The notes under the pieces are model-generated. The model searched no databases. It was given only the letters and a program-made list of their open reading frames with translations, and was not told the DNA's origin. Shown here in pieces: positions 15,439-24,163 of a stretch of DNA of 64,000 nucleotides; position 1 is the stretch's first letter, and every line of letters starts with the position of its first letter. Both the position numbers and the translations under genes were made by a program. This stretch comes from Verrucomicrobia subdivision 3 bacterium UBA693 (lineage in GTDB: Bacteria; Verrucomicrobiota; Verrucomicrobiia; Limisphaerales; UBA8199), in contig DBMR01000023.1 of the NCBI GenBank assembly GCA_002298785.1, forward strand, positions 8,928 to 72,927, read 5' to 3'.

Positions 15439-15920
15439 GCGGCCCTCGCCGGGGTAGGGCGGAAGTTAAACCGGCGCCGGTTATTGCCGTTCTTCTGCCC
15501 GGTCTGTTCGAGCAGTTCGTCCAGGAGGCCCGAGGCTTCCAGCTTGTTCAACTGGCGCACCCCCTTGCCGAACCGGTCCTGGGCGAGGGCTTCGACCTGG
15601 TTCTTATCGAGTTGGTGTTCCTCCGTGATCTTGAGGATCAGGTCCCGCTGCTTGGGCGAACAGGCCCAGGCATCCTCGCCACCGTTGCTGCTGCTGCCGG
15701 GGCGGCTGTGGCCGTTGCCGTTCGAGTTTGTCGGCAGGTAGCCGACCTTCTGGATCTCCCCGTCCACGCACGCTTGCAGCAGACTGTAGAGCCGGGCACT
15801 TTCGGCCTGGACCTGGGCGGGGTCGGTGACCTCGGTGCGGATGGTGACTGCGTATTGATGAGACGAGTAGCCCGGCAGTCCGAGCTTCTTGCTGTAGTTG
15901 GCTTCGAGATGAATGGCCAT
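15435..15920 (-). CDS. Conserved island protein, first gene of the operon
   Basis: A 161-aa product from ATG 15920, with AAGGA (acgaaaggaaaact) upstream. The N-terminal half (YSKKLGLPGYSSHQYAVTIR, then LYSLLQACVDGEI) is a conserved block I recognise only as hypothetical. After a Gly/Ser/Asn linker, the C-terminal part SPKQRDLILKI ... GVRQLNKLEASGLLDEL looks like the small helical tail seen on several phage and plasmid recombination or single-strand binding proteins. Its coupling to the nuclease supports a DNA role. Earlier in-frame start codons lie in non-coding-like sequence. Confidence 0.65.
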   Translation of the reverse strand: MAIHLEANYSKKLGLPGYSSHQYAVTIRTEVTDPAQVQAESARLYSLLQACVDGEIQKVGYLPTNSNGNGHSRPGSSSNGGEDAWACSPKQRDLILKITEEHQLDKNQVEALAQDRFGKGVRQLNKLEASGLLDELLEQTGQKNGNNRRRFNFRPTPARAA

Positions 15921-15992
15921 AGTTTTCCTTTCGTTGTGGGTTTGTGTTCTTTTTGTTTTGATTAAGATCGACACCCAGCGCGGTGTGCCGGG

Positions 15993-16012
15993 CGCCCTTG
16001 CAGGCAGGGGCG
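15993..16012 (-). other. Leader hairpin upstream of the first island gene
   Basis: cgcccttgc (15993-16001) and gcaggggcg (16004-16012) pair at 8 of 9 positions. It lies between the proposed promoter (16068) and ATG 15920, so it would be in the 5' untranslated region of the whole operon. Confidence 0.4.
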
Positions 16013-16067
16013 GTAGCGTCCTGGAAAAGGTGCCGCCAATGAACGGAGAGCGAGTCCTTTGCTCAAC

Positions 16068-16073
16068 ATTATA
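16068..16073 (-). promoter_or_regulatory. Candidate -10 element for the island operon
   Basis: The minus strand reads TATAAT at 16073-16068, in an A/T-rich patch that stands out from GC-rich surroundings. It is about 150 nt upstream of ATG 15920. A good -35 box is not visible. The assignment rests on the consensus and position only. Confidence 0.35.
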
Positions 16074-16137
16074 TAACGCGAAAAGAGCCGCCATTACATA
16101 ATGGGGACGTTGTTCGCATTTTCTGCGCCTCGAATGT

Positions 16138-16190
16138 AATGCTGGTTGGGCTTACCGGGTTAACGCTGGGGGCGGCCCCAGACCAGCATT
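16138..16190. repeat. Imperfect inverted repeat near island right edge
   Basis: aatgctggt (16138-16146) and accagcatt (16182-16190) are perfect 9-bp inverted arms; similarity extends outward (cgaa...ttcg). Possible operator or boundary structure beyond the candidate promoter. A second small palindrome, acggca-ac-tgccgt, is at 16361-16374. Confidence 0.4.
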
Positions 16191-16350
16191 CTTCGAGGAA
16201 ACCAGGTCCGGATGGGCTCAGTCCTGGTGCGGGGAATACACGGAGCTTGCCCTTTGTTCGCAGCGCGGGATGCCTCTGGCAGTTTTAGGCGGCCACAGGT
16301 TTGCCGCAAATTTTCCTTGTCTTTGCCGGCAGAGTCATTAAAAGTTCTTA

Positions 16351-16620
16351 GCAATTACTTACGGCAACTGCCGTGAAGGCGCGGAGAATAGTCTGGGTTG
16401 GGGCTTTACTGGAGCCGAAGCTCCCTCTGATGGTGTCAAGGTCTCATGGTCAGGTGGGACGGCAGCCCGGCAAAATGTATAGAAGTCGACAAACTCGGAT
16501 GGCACCAATTCTTGGATGGATCTGCGAACTTTTGAGCCGCCGCCGATTGTCGGCGCGTACATTGATTCGTCAGGAACTAACAAGGAGAATTTTTACGGCC
16601 TGCCCGCCGGGCGACCTTGA
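16351..16620 (+). pseudogene. Decayed gene fragment with internal stop
   Basis: Read in one frame, 16351-16620 gives a protein-like sequence (EGAENSLGWGFTGAEAPSDG, then SWSGGTAAR) up to a TAG at 16480-16482. It continues in the same frame (STNSDGTNSW...PPPIVGAYIDSSGTNKENFY) to TGA 16618-16620. No start or ribosome site is visible. The composition resembles secreted Verrucomicrobia proteins. Best read as a remnant; a sequencing error at the TAG is possible. Confidence 0.35.
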
Positions 16621-16662
16621 GGTTTCACGGGCGGCGCGTGAGGACCTGAAAATGGAAGATTT

Positions 16663-17364
16663 GTGAACTCGCTCCGAACGAGCAGTCAAGACATGGGTGA
16701 AAGCTCTTTTCAGGTTGCCGCCCAGCAAGTGACGTGGAGGGGCACATTTTACTGGAACAAGCTGAGAGGTTGGCTGCGGATTGTGCTGGGTTGTTCCATG
16801 GTCCTCACGCTGGTTCCTGTGTCAATTGCGCAATCGGGCAGGGAGGTTCTTTTTGGCGGCCCGCGATTCAAGAATGCTACCATCGCCATTTGCAAAGATA
16901 GGGAGTCGGCGCCCTCTGCCATTATTCGTGTGGAGCAAGTGCATACTGATTACCAGCGCAAGGGCTTTTTTCGCGTGGGACTGCTTCCAGTCTGCGTCCT
17001 GGAAGGTGTCGCGTTTGAAATTCAGAATACTTGTGTCACGTCCAATGGTTTTGCTCAAATCCACAAATGGCTCCGTGCTGAAAGCGCGAAACGACTTGAA
17101 TTGCGGAGAGCGACGATCCAGTGGGCGAGTTTGACCACAAATTCAATTGAGGCGGGGCGAATCCTCATTTCACCAGCCGGGACTTGGGAACTATCAGATG
17201 GTGTGAAATTGAGAATCTCCGGCAAGCTAATCCAGTCCAAACGCGCCACGCTGCAGGCAGCTGGCTCCCGCGCCGGGGAGCTGTTGATGGGAGCTCTGCC
17301 GGAATGGAAAGGTAATGTACTCTACCCCACACTCCCCACAACTGACAACAAGGATACTCCATGA
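16663..17364 (+). CDS. Secreted hypothetical protein coupled to the 1222-aa protein
   Basis: A 233-aa product from GTG 16663, preceded by GGAAG at a good spacing; ATG 16693 is an alternative. A hydrophobic export segment lies at about 38-57 (WLRIVLGCSMVLTLVPVSIA), unusually far from the start. The mature part is beta-rich (REVLFGGPRFKNATIAICKD; RVGLLPVCVLEGVAFEI) with no recognised family. Its TGA stop overlaps the next ATG (ATGA), so the product probably acts with the large repeat protein. Confidence 0.65.
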   Translation: MNSLRTSSQDMGESSFQVAAQQVTWRGTFYWNKLRGWLRIVLGCSMVLTLVPVSIAQSGREVLFGGPRFKNATIAICKDRESAPSAIIRVEQVHTDYQRKGFFRVGLLPVCVLEGVAFEIQNTCVTSNGFAQIHKWLRAESAKRLELRRATIQWASLTTNSIEAGRILISPAGTWELSDGVKLRISGKLIQSKRATLQAAGSRAGELLMGALPEWKGNVLYPTLPTTDNKDTP

Positions 17365-20300
17365 AAACACGTTCTCTATCGGCAATGCTTCTATATCTTT
17401 CGTGCACCGCGGTTGTAATAGGGCAGACTGCCGAGGATTACATTGGCCAGGGCAGGGCCTTACTTGCCTGCAGTAATGTTGTCAGTGCCAACCTTGCGTT
17501 CTCCAACGCCGTCGCACGTTCGCCGAATCACCAGACTGCGAACCTATGTTACGGTCTCAGCCGTTTATTGGTGTGGCCCTACCTGCCCGTGGGCAGTAAC
17601 TATCTTACGCGGTTGGGGGTGCCTACCAACGGGCGCGACCTCTTTGCATGGACGGCGATACCTCCAAGCGACACGAACCATGTGCCGTTCGCTCCCGCAG
17701 GTGTTAACGGTAGCGAATCCACCGCATTGCTGCGCACGAACGTTTTGCCGGCTCTGATTGCTGCTGAAGCAAACCTGGCGAAAGTTACGGATACTAATTT
17801 CGCCTTCACTCTGACGGCTGAGGAGACTCTCGGTAGCGCGTTGACTCTGGATTATGGGGACGTCCAACTCCTCCGGGCTTTTCTCCAAGCGGGGGAATGT
17901 GGCTGCTACCTCGCCAATGAGTGGAATTTCGACGCGCAACTCTCAGCCATCCGGTCCATCGCCAAGGGCCAAGTTTCCGTTGCGCAGTTTTTGCTAAATC
18001 ATCCAAAGCTCCTGACCTTCACAACGACGAACGATCTCTACGCCACCAAGACGACGTTTGTGGATGCTGTGAACCGATATTTTAGCGCCTCTCAGTGGCT
18101 CCGGGAGCGTCCGATTAATGTCGTCCGATTGTTCAACTATGATGGATCGTCGGAGATTGAAGAAACCGCCTTCCGGCAGACCCTCGCGGATCTGACGAAC
18201 TCATTAAGTCACGCGGTGACCCTACAGGTAGAGACTAATTACGCGGTGTACCTGGGAGCGCACTTCTCTGGCCAAACGGCGTTACGGGACCTGTTGCCGA
18301 CGATTTGCGGTAACTCGATTGCCATGGGAACGTTGCCGGACCCCACTTTTGGGGGGGTGATTTACGGAATCTCCGCCGAGATAATTGACAGCCTCATCGC
18401 TGAGGCGCTGGCTCCCCGGATTATTCCCATACCTACCATTTCCCCGGCTTTCCGAGGAGAGGGGCCTCAGGTTCAATTTCGACTCAATGTGGCGAAAGGG
18501 AGAGGTTACGTCATTCAGAGTTCCAGCAACTTGCTCGACTGGGAGGATTATGCAGCATTTTTCGGATTGGCGCCGCGCCATGTTTTTGCTGACCCGGGCG
18601 CGTTCATCACTCCTCGCCGATTCTATCGCCTGGTTGACCGAACGGAGAACATGCCTATACCTGGGAACGACAATTTTGCCGATCGGACTCCCCTTGTCGG
18701 ATCGAGCGTCGTTGCCGAAGGCTACAATTCAAGCGCCTCTGCTGAACTAGGCGAACCAGGAATGCCGTTAACGGTATGGTGGAGTTGGACGGCGACAGTC
18801 TCTGGCCCAGTTGTTATTTCGACCATAGGCAGCGAGCCATCGACGTACGCTCGCGTTTACGCGGGTTCATCCCTTCCAAACTTGAATCAAGTCGCGTGGG
18901 GAGATACACCCTTTTATGCGACTGCTGGAACGACCTACCAAATTCAAGTCGGGAATTGGGATTTCGGAGGCGGCATACGATTGACGATTACCGCGCCTCC
19001 AGTAATCACCTTAACAAGCCCCCAGGACGGAACCGTCCTCACCGAGCCAGCTAACCTGATCTTCCAAGCCGATGCCGCCGATTCCGACGGCAACATTAAT
19101 GGAATGAAATGTTATGCGAACGGGAAATTTGTATTCGGGGCTATTGGATCGGCACTGCGATTCACCTGGACAAATATCCCTCCTGGAAACTATGACTTCT
19201 CACTAGAAGCCACCGACAATCTCGGCATCACTACCTTGACCAACTTTTCCTGCACGATACGTCCAGCCAACGATGCTTTTGCCAACCGCATTCGCGTTAA
19301 TGGCGCCTCGGCTGTCGTCAGCGGTTCGAACCTTGGTGCGAGCCTGGAATCGGGAGAACCCAAGCACGCGGGGATGCTGAGGGGGGCGTCAGTTTGGTGG
19401 ACTTGGACTTCCCCTTTCAATGGAGCGGTGACGATTTCTGCAGAGCTGACCAGGCCGGATCAGGACTATTGGTCCGCTCCTGCGCTGGGAGTATATTTCG
19501 GCAGCGCGGTGTCCAATTTGCTCACCATTGCCACTAATGTTCCGGTCTATGGGGGCCAGCCCGCGCAGGTGAGTTTGGCTGTGACCGCTGGGTCAACGTG
19601 TCAGATTGCCGTCGATTCATATGGCTGGGAGGCGGGCGAAATCGCCTTAAAGATAACTCCGACGGCAGCCCCCCTAGTCAGCCTACAATTCCCGACCGCT
19701 GGCGCTGTTGTTTTGGGTCCCACGAACATCACGCTCCGCGCAAATGCGACCGACCCGGATGGCAGCATCAGCCAAGTGGATTTCCTGGACACCAGCTACT
19801 CCCCCCCTCGTCTGATCGGGACCTCCACGACTGCTCCTTTTACCTTTGTTTGGAGCAATATCTTGGGAGGTGACTATTGGATCGCTGCGCGGGCGACCGA
19901 TAACAGTGGGATCTCAACTTATACTTCTGGAGTTAACTTTAGGGTTACGCCCGTCAATGATGACTTTGATGGAAGGATTGCGTTGACCGGGATGCCTGTC
20001 ACCGCAACGGTCTCTAGCCTTGGCGCGACAAAAGAAGCAGGGGAGCCGAACCACGGAGGCAATCCAGGCGGAGCGTCGGTATGGTGGTCGTGGATCTCTC
20101 CCTTAAGCGGCCCGGTTACCATGACGGCCGATTTGAGTTCTCATTCAACCGTGATGCCGGCTCTGCTGGGAGTTTACTCTGGCAGTTCCATGTCCAATTT
20201 GCAGACGATAGCGAGCAACCAACCGGCTTTCGGCGCACGTGCCCAGGTAAGTTTCACCGCAGTCGCCGGAGCGATTTACCAAATTGCGGTAGATGGGTAT

Positions 20301-21029
20301 TACGGCAGCGCTGGTAACACGATCCTGAATATCTTTGGCTCCCAGCCGCCATCGGTTAGCATAACCTACCCCAGTAATGGGGCCACCTTCGAGACCCTCG
20401 CCCCTACGAACATAACCATCGTAGCTTCGGCAAATGACAATGATGGGTATGTGGCGCAATTGGCGGTATCCACGGATGGTGGCAGTTCCTGGATGGGGTC
20501 AGGAGCGGTCAACGCGCTCTTCTTGGTATGGAGCAACGTGTATTTTGGAAGCTTCAATTTAGTAGCCAGAGCCATCGATAATTCGGGAGCGGCCAGCTAC
20601 TCCAGCCCAGTTCGCATAAACGTCGTTCCCGCGATCCCACCGAACGACAGCTTTTCTGGCCGCCAACAATTGCGGGGAGCCAATGTGACGGTAGTTAGCA
20701 ACAATTCTGCCGCGAGCAAGGAAGCAGGCGAACCATCTTACGTTGGGTATCCGGGAGGCAAATCCGTATGGTGGACCTGGGTTGCGCCTTACAAGGGGAC
20801 ATTCAAATTGAGCGCGGCGAGCGGGGATGCATACTTGGTGTATTGGCCGGTTTTGGCCGTTTACAGCGGCGACGATTTGCCCAGCCTTCGCGAAGTTGCG
20901 ACTGATGTGGGATACGGTTACTCGGCGGAATTGCTCCTGAGCGCTCAGGGCGGCCAGACCTACCAAATTGCCTTCGATTCTGCTTATGGAGTCGGCGGGC
21001 TTTTCACTCTGACAATTTCTCCGTGGTGA
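17361..21029 (+). CDS. Giant secreted repeat protein with Ig-like domains
   Basis: A 1222-aa product with AAGGA upstream and a signal peptide ending VVIGQ. Residues about 25-80 resemble a TPR-like helical pair (ALLACSNVVSANLAFSNAVA). A long helical region follows, then an internal copy of the shared beta module (YVIQSSSNLLDWEDY ... RRFYRLVDR). After that, four modules of about 110 aa start NDNFADRT, NDAFANRI, NDDFDGRI and NDSFSGRQ, each with ...GEPxHxG...SVWWxWTxPxxGxV. They alternate with three Ig-like domains (PPVITLTSPQDGTVL; PLVSLQFPTAGAVV; PSVSITYPSNGATF). Likely a long surface filament or adhesin. Translationally coupled to the preceding gene. Confidence 0.8.
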   Translation: MKTRSLSAMLLYLSCTAVVIGQTAEDYIGQGRALLACSNVVSANLAFSNAVARSPNHQTANLCYGLSRLLVWPYLPVGSNYLTRLGVPTNGRDLFAWTAIPPSDTNHVPFAPAGVNGSESTALLRTNVLPALIAAEANLAKVTDTNFAFTLTAEETLGSALTLDYGDVQLLRAFLQAGECGCYLANEWNFDAQLSAIRSIAKGQVSVAQFLLNHPKLLTFTTTNDLYATKTTFVDAVNRYFSASQWLRERPINVVRLFNYDGSSEIEETAFRQTLADLTNSLSHAVTLQVETNYAVYLGAHFSGQTALRDLLPTICGNSIAMGTLPDPTFGGVIYGISAEIIDSLIAEALAPRIIPIPTISPAFRGEGPQVQFRLNVAKGRGYVIQSSSNLLDWEDYAAFFGLAPRHVFADPGAFITPRRFYRLVDRTENMPIPGNDNFADRTPLVGSSVVAEGYNSSASAELGEPGMPLTVWWSWTATVSGPVVISTIGSEPSTYARVYAGSSLPNLNQVAWGDTPFYATAGTTYQIQVGNWDFGGGIRLTITAPPVITLTSPQDGTVLTEPANLIFQADAADSDGNINGMKCYANGKFVFGAIGSALRFTWTNIPPGNYDFSLEATDNLGITTLTNFSCTIRPANDAFANRIRVNGASAVVSGSNLGASLESGEPKHAGMLRGASVWWTWTSPFNGAVTISAELTRPDQDYWSAPALGVYFGSAVSNLLTIATNVPVYGGQPAQVSLAVTAGSTCQIAVDSYGWEAGEIALKITPTAAPLVSLQFPTAGAVVLGPTNITLRANATDPDGSISQVDFLDTSYSPPRLIGTSTTAPFTFVWSNILGGDYWIAARATDNSGISTYTSGVNFRVTPVNDDFDGRIALTGMPVTATVSSLGATKEAGEPNHGGNPGGASVWWSWISPLSGPVTMTADLSSHSTVMPALLGVYSGSSMSNLQTIASNQPAFGARAQVSFTAVAGAIYQIAVDGYYGSAGNTILNIFGSQPPSVSITYPSNGATFETLAPTNITIVASANDNDGYVAQLAVSTDGGSSWMGSGAVNALFLVWSNVYFGSFNLVARAIDNSGAASYSSPVRINVVPAIPPNDSFSGRQQLRGANVTVVSNNSAASKEAGEPSYVGYPGGKSVWWTWVAPYKGTFKLSAASGDAYLVYWPVLAVYSGDDLPSLREVATDVGYGYSAELLLSAQGGQTYQIAFDSAYGVGGLFTLTISPW

Positions 21030-21455
21030 ATAGCAACAATTTTTCGCAATGGCCGTGATGCTTCTCGGCAATAAAGGTATACCGGCGATTATCGATCGCA
21101 GCGATGAGGGCATCGTCACAGATTTTGAAACGAGAAGATGCCGTCACGACGTTGACGGGTCACTTTTGTTGGGCCGGATCAGAGGGGCATCCGGGGCGGC
21201 TGGATTTGAAAACAGGATTTCTTGGACCCTCCACCAGAACGCTCTCGTTAATAGTCCATTGCCCTGTAGAATCGCCATGTCGTTAACGACTTAGTGTTGA
21301 TAATTTTGCTTGCATTTGCATAGGAGAATTTCCCATAGTGTAGGCACCAGAGAAGGTCAATCGGGTTGCCGGGGACGGGTGTCCAATCCCGGTCGGATTT
21401 GAGGCTTATCGGGATGGAAGGGGACATTTTGTTTCCGAGCACAACGGAAACAACT
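21030..21455. other. Intergenic region
   Basis: The 426 bp between two secreted-protein genes contain no frame with coding character, RNA signature or clear hairpin. The part just before 21456 probably holds the promoter of the LamG gene, but no consensus boxes stand out. Confidence 0.3.
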
Positions 21456-22397
21456 ATGAAAATAACTACATCGGTATTCGGAATTCTCACCATCACAGCG
21501 GCCCTTGCCACGCAAGTCCACGCCCAAACCTGGCTCACGAACGGCCTCGTGGCCTATTACCCGTTCAACGGGAATGCGAATGATGCGAGCGGGAACGGTA
21601 ATGACGCCACTAATATAACCGCAATACTGTCTGCGGACCGCTTTGGGAACCCCAACTCGGCCTATAGTTTTGACAACGTCAACAAAATGATCTGGGTCCC
21701 CAAGTCCTCGACGTTGGACATTTATGCCAGCAGCGGTTTCTCAGTTTCGGCGTGGATAAAATCGCCCCACGGCATCGCTGACTCAATCGTATGGTGGTTC
21801 AATCCTCAGTTTTATAGCGGATTAGGGCCTCATCTGACGCTCGGTGAAACCCCCGGAATGATTTTGTGGGCCCCCGGTTATTTGGGCAATCCCCTACCGG
21901 ACGTCTATATCCGGACATCCGGCGGCTTGGTTCCGACAAACACATGGACCCAAGTTGCTGGCACTTTCGACAAATCAAACGGGCTGCTGAATGTGTATTT
22001 AAATGGAGTATTGGTGCAATCCCTGACTAATACGAACGTGGCCTTTACGTCCAGTACGGCTTGCGATCTGCTTATTGGGGGACGGTTGTACAATACCCCT
22101 CTTGATTATTTATTGGACGACATCCGGATTTACAATCGCGCACTCTCTCCAACTGAGCTATTCGAGCTTTACGAATCCGAGTCCGGACCGCGTGCCAAGT
22201 TCGTTAAAGCCTTCACAATAGACTACTCCAACCTGACTCTAGGCTCGAACTACCAATTGCAGGCGTCCGCCGATATGAAAACGTGGACCAACTACGGAGC
22301 TCCTTTCACTGCTACCAGCGTCAATTATACCAACTCGAATTATCAGCGCATAAATGATTGGGGCAAGCTGTTCTTCCGTCTACAAGTGGCTCCTTGA
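21456..22397 (+). CDS. Secreted LamG (concanavalin-like) domain protein
   Basis: A 313-aa product from ATG 21456 (MKITTSVFGILTITAALA), chosen for the signal peptide ending VHAQ. Residues 25-235 form a LamG-type jelly roll: GLVAYYPFNGNANDASGNGN, FSVSAWIK, WTQVAGTFDKSNGLLNVYLN and YLLDDIRIYNRALSPTEL are hallmarks. The last 55 residues carry the shared terminal module (YQLQASADMKTWTNYG ... LFFRLQVAP). LamG domains bind glycans or proteins, so a polysaccharide-binding role is probable. Confidence 0.85.
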   Translation: MKITTSVFGILTITAALATQVHAQTWLTNGLVAYYPFNGNANDASGNGNDATNITAILSADRFGNPNSAYSFDNVNKMIWVPKSSTLDIYASSGFSVSAWIKSPHGIADSIVWWFNPQFYSGLGPHLTLGETPGMILWAPGYLGNPLPDVYIRTSGGLVPTNTWTQVAGTFDKSNGLLNVYLNGVLVQSLTNTNVAFTSSTACDLLIGGRLYNTPLDYLLDDIRIYNRALSPTELFELYESESGPRAKFVKAFTIDYSNLTLGSNYQLQASADMKTWTNYGAPFTATSVNYTNSNYQRINDWGKLFFRLQVAP

Positions 22398-22710
22398 CGG
22401 AAAGCGCCGCCGAGCGCAACTGTGAATCGCATCCGAGTCGTCGTGGCATTTCCGCAACGACCACTTTGGATCTAGCGGTTGGCGTGGTGCTTGGCTTGAT
22501 TTAGTAGACCGGCCGCCGGAGACAGGTCCTTTAACCTGGTCAAACAAGCGCACATGATTTTTGGCAAGCGGCTGGGCTCTAGGTTTGGAGAAAAATCGCC
22601 GCGCCGATGCCAATTAGTGGTGGGCTTTCGTAGTGAATAGCCACCGCGACCGAGCGGCTCCGGTGACATATTGCTCGACCGGCCAACGGGAAGACTGGAA
22701 GCTTGTTCGC
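22398..22710. other. Intergenic region
   Basis: No supported gene or RNA is visible in these 313 bp. The rnhA frame remains open back to 22633, but the RNase H family start fits ATG 22711. Confidence 0.3.
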
Positions 22711-23250
22711 ATGTCTGAACTTAGCAGCCCGAAGAAGATCACGATCCACACCGATGGGGCCTGTGACGGCAATCCCGGCCCAGGCGGCTGGGCTGCGGTG
22801 CTTCGTTACGATGCCCACGTGCGCGAAATCGCCGGGGGTGAACCTGCCACCACCAACAATCGGATGGAACTCCAGGCAGCCATCTCCGCCCTCCTGGCGG
22901 TCAAGGAGACCTGCGAGATCACAGTGTTCACGGACTCTGAATACCTGCGCCAGGGCATCACCGAATGGTTGCCGCGTTGGCGAGCTAACAATTGGCGCAC
23001 GGTGGATCGCAAGCCGGTGAAGAACGAGGACCTGTGGCGGCAGCTTTATGAAATCACCTCCCGGCACCAAGTCACCTGGCAGTGGCTCAAGGGGCATGCG
23101 GGACATCCCGACAATGAGCTTTGCGATGAGCTTGCCCGGGCTGAAGTCGTGAAGATCCGCCGTCACTATGCACCAGAGAAGCTGGCGGCGCTTCGTGTTG
23201 ACTTCATCTCCAGCAGGGAGCCGAACCGGGGGCAGGGGAGCCTGCTTTGA
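22711..23250 (+). CDS. rnhA: Ribonuclease HI
   Basis: A 179-aa protein from ATG 22711. It has the type-1 RNase H fold and all acidic residues: Asp14 in IHTDGACDGNPGPGG, Glu in NNRMELQAA, Asp in VFTDSEYL and the His/Asp pair in KGHAGHPDNELCDELA. It degrades the RNA strand of RNA-DNA hybrids, for example R-loops and primers. The last 30 residues after the catalytic domain are slightly longer than the E. coli enzyme. A housekeeping gene; its neighbours are unrelated. Confidence 0.93.
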   Translation: MSELSSPKKITIHTDGACDGNPGPGGWAAVLRYDAHVREIAGGEPATTNNRMELQAAISALLAVKETCEITVFTDSEYLRQGITEWLPRWRANNWRTVDRKPVKNEDLWRQLYEITSRHQVTWQWLKGHAGHPDNELCDELARAEVVKIRRHYAPEKLAALRVDFISSREPNRGQGSLL

Positions 23251-23434
23251 GAGGATGGGCGCTCGGTCGTGCGGCGGACAGTGTATGGCGGCAGTGCCTA
23301 GAAGAGCGAGGTTGGCAGTCTGCCGGCGAGTTCCGGGTCTGGGCGTTAAGCTGGCTGGTGATGTGGATCATGCAGGCAACCACATGGAGCAACACCCGGC
23401 GATTCCACTCTGCTCGGGCACGTGTCCACCTCCA

Positions 23435-24007
23435 TCATCGCCGCGGAGTGTTGGGCTGGGGGCGAGCATTTCGATTGGTCACGGAAACCGGGCGAGTCTT
23501 GGGTGAGGACCCGCCATCCAGCGCCTCCGAGATGTCCATGGCCTCGTTGACTTGCCCCATCGGTCCCGCCCCGCCACCGCCCGTCTGGGAGGTGCCGGTG
23601 CCTGCAGGAGGTCCGGAGCCGGGTGCTTGCTGCAAGGCGTCCTTGAGCACGGGAAGGCCATAGAAATAGCCAACGCCGGCCACGGCGGCAATCACCACAA
23701 CCAGGATCGCGTATCCTAAGAGCGAATTGTTACTTCGCGGCTGGCGCGGCATGAATTTCCTTGGTGGAACGGGACTGTGCGCTGTGGATCGTGCAACCTG
23801 CGTGGCGCCGGCAGCGAGCTTCGACTCCTCGGCCTTTGAAGTCTCCCGGGTCAAAGCTGATTGAGGTAGGGCGACCGATGGCACCTGAGCGTGCGGCACA
23901 GTGATGCTGTTATGACAGGCCGGGCATTCGATTTGGTGGCCAGCCCAGGGCTCGCCACAAGAGATGTGCTGTCCGCACTGCGGACAAGAGAATTTCATGT
24001 CGGCCAT
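23435..24007 (-). CDS. Zinc-ribbon membrane protein
   Basis: A 190-aa product from ATG 24007 (MADMKFSCPQCGQHI; ATG 23998 at MKFSC is an equally good start). The zinc ribbon has Cys pairs in CPQCGQ and CPACHNSI. A low-complexity linker follows, then one membrane span (NSLLGYAILVVVIAAVAGVG, about 94-115) and a Gly/Pro-rich tail. This layout is common in Verrucomicrobia. The function is unknown; a cytoplasmic zinc head with an outer tail is predicted. Confidence 0.75.
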   Translation of the reverse strand: MADMKFSCPQCGQHISCGEPWAGHQIECPACHNSITVPHAQVPSVALPQSALTRETSKAEESKLAAGATQVARSTAHSPVPPRKFMPRQPRSNNSLLGYAILVVVIAAVAGVGYFYGLPVLKDALQQAPGSGPPAGTGTSQTGGGGAGPMGQVNEAMDISEALDGGSSPKTRPVSVTNRNARPQPNTPRR

Positions 24008-24163
24008 AAAGTCCTACCTTGTGAGTGGGGGATCGGCGGACGTCGAGAGAGATTCAAAACCGGAACGGGCATGGGGCTATTTACAGCACCGCTGCCGGCG
24101 TGCGTCAAGCCGTTCCCGTGCTCACTGGTGCAACGCCGAGCGCCTGCGACCCAGCCAATAGGC

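Noticed and set aside
22555..23166. A long minus-strand open frame across rnhA
   Set aside because: It is the antisense of the RNase HI gene, which has all catalytic motifs in order; the antisense product has no signature.
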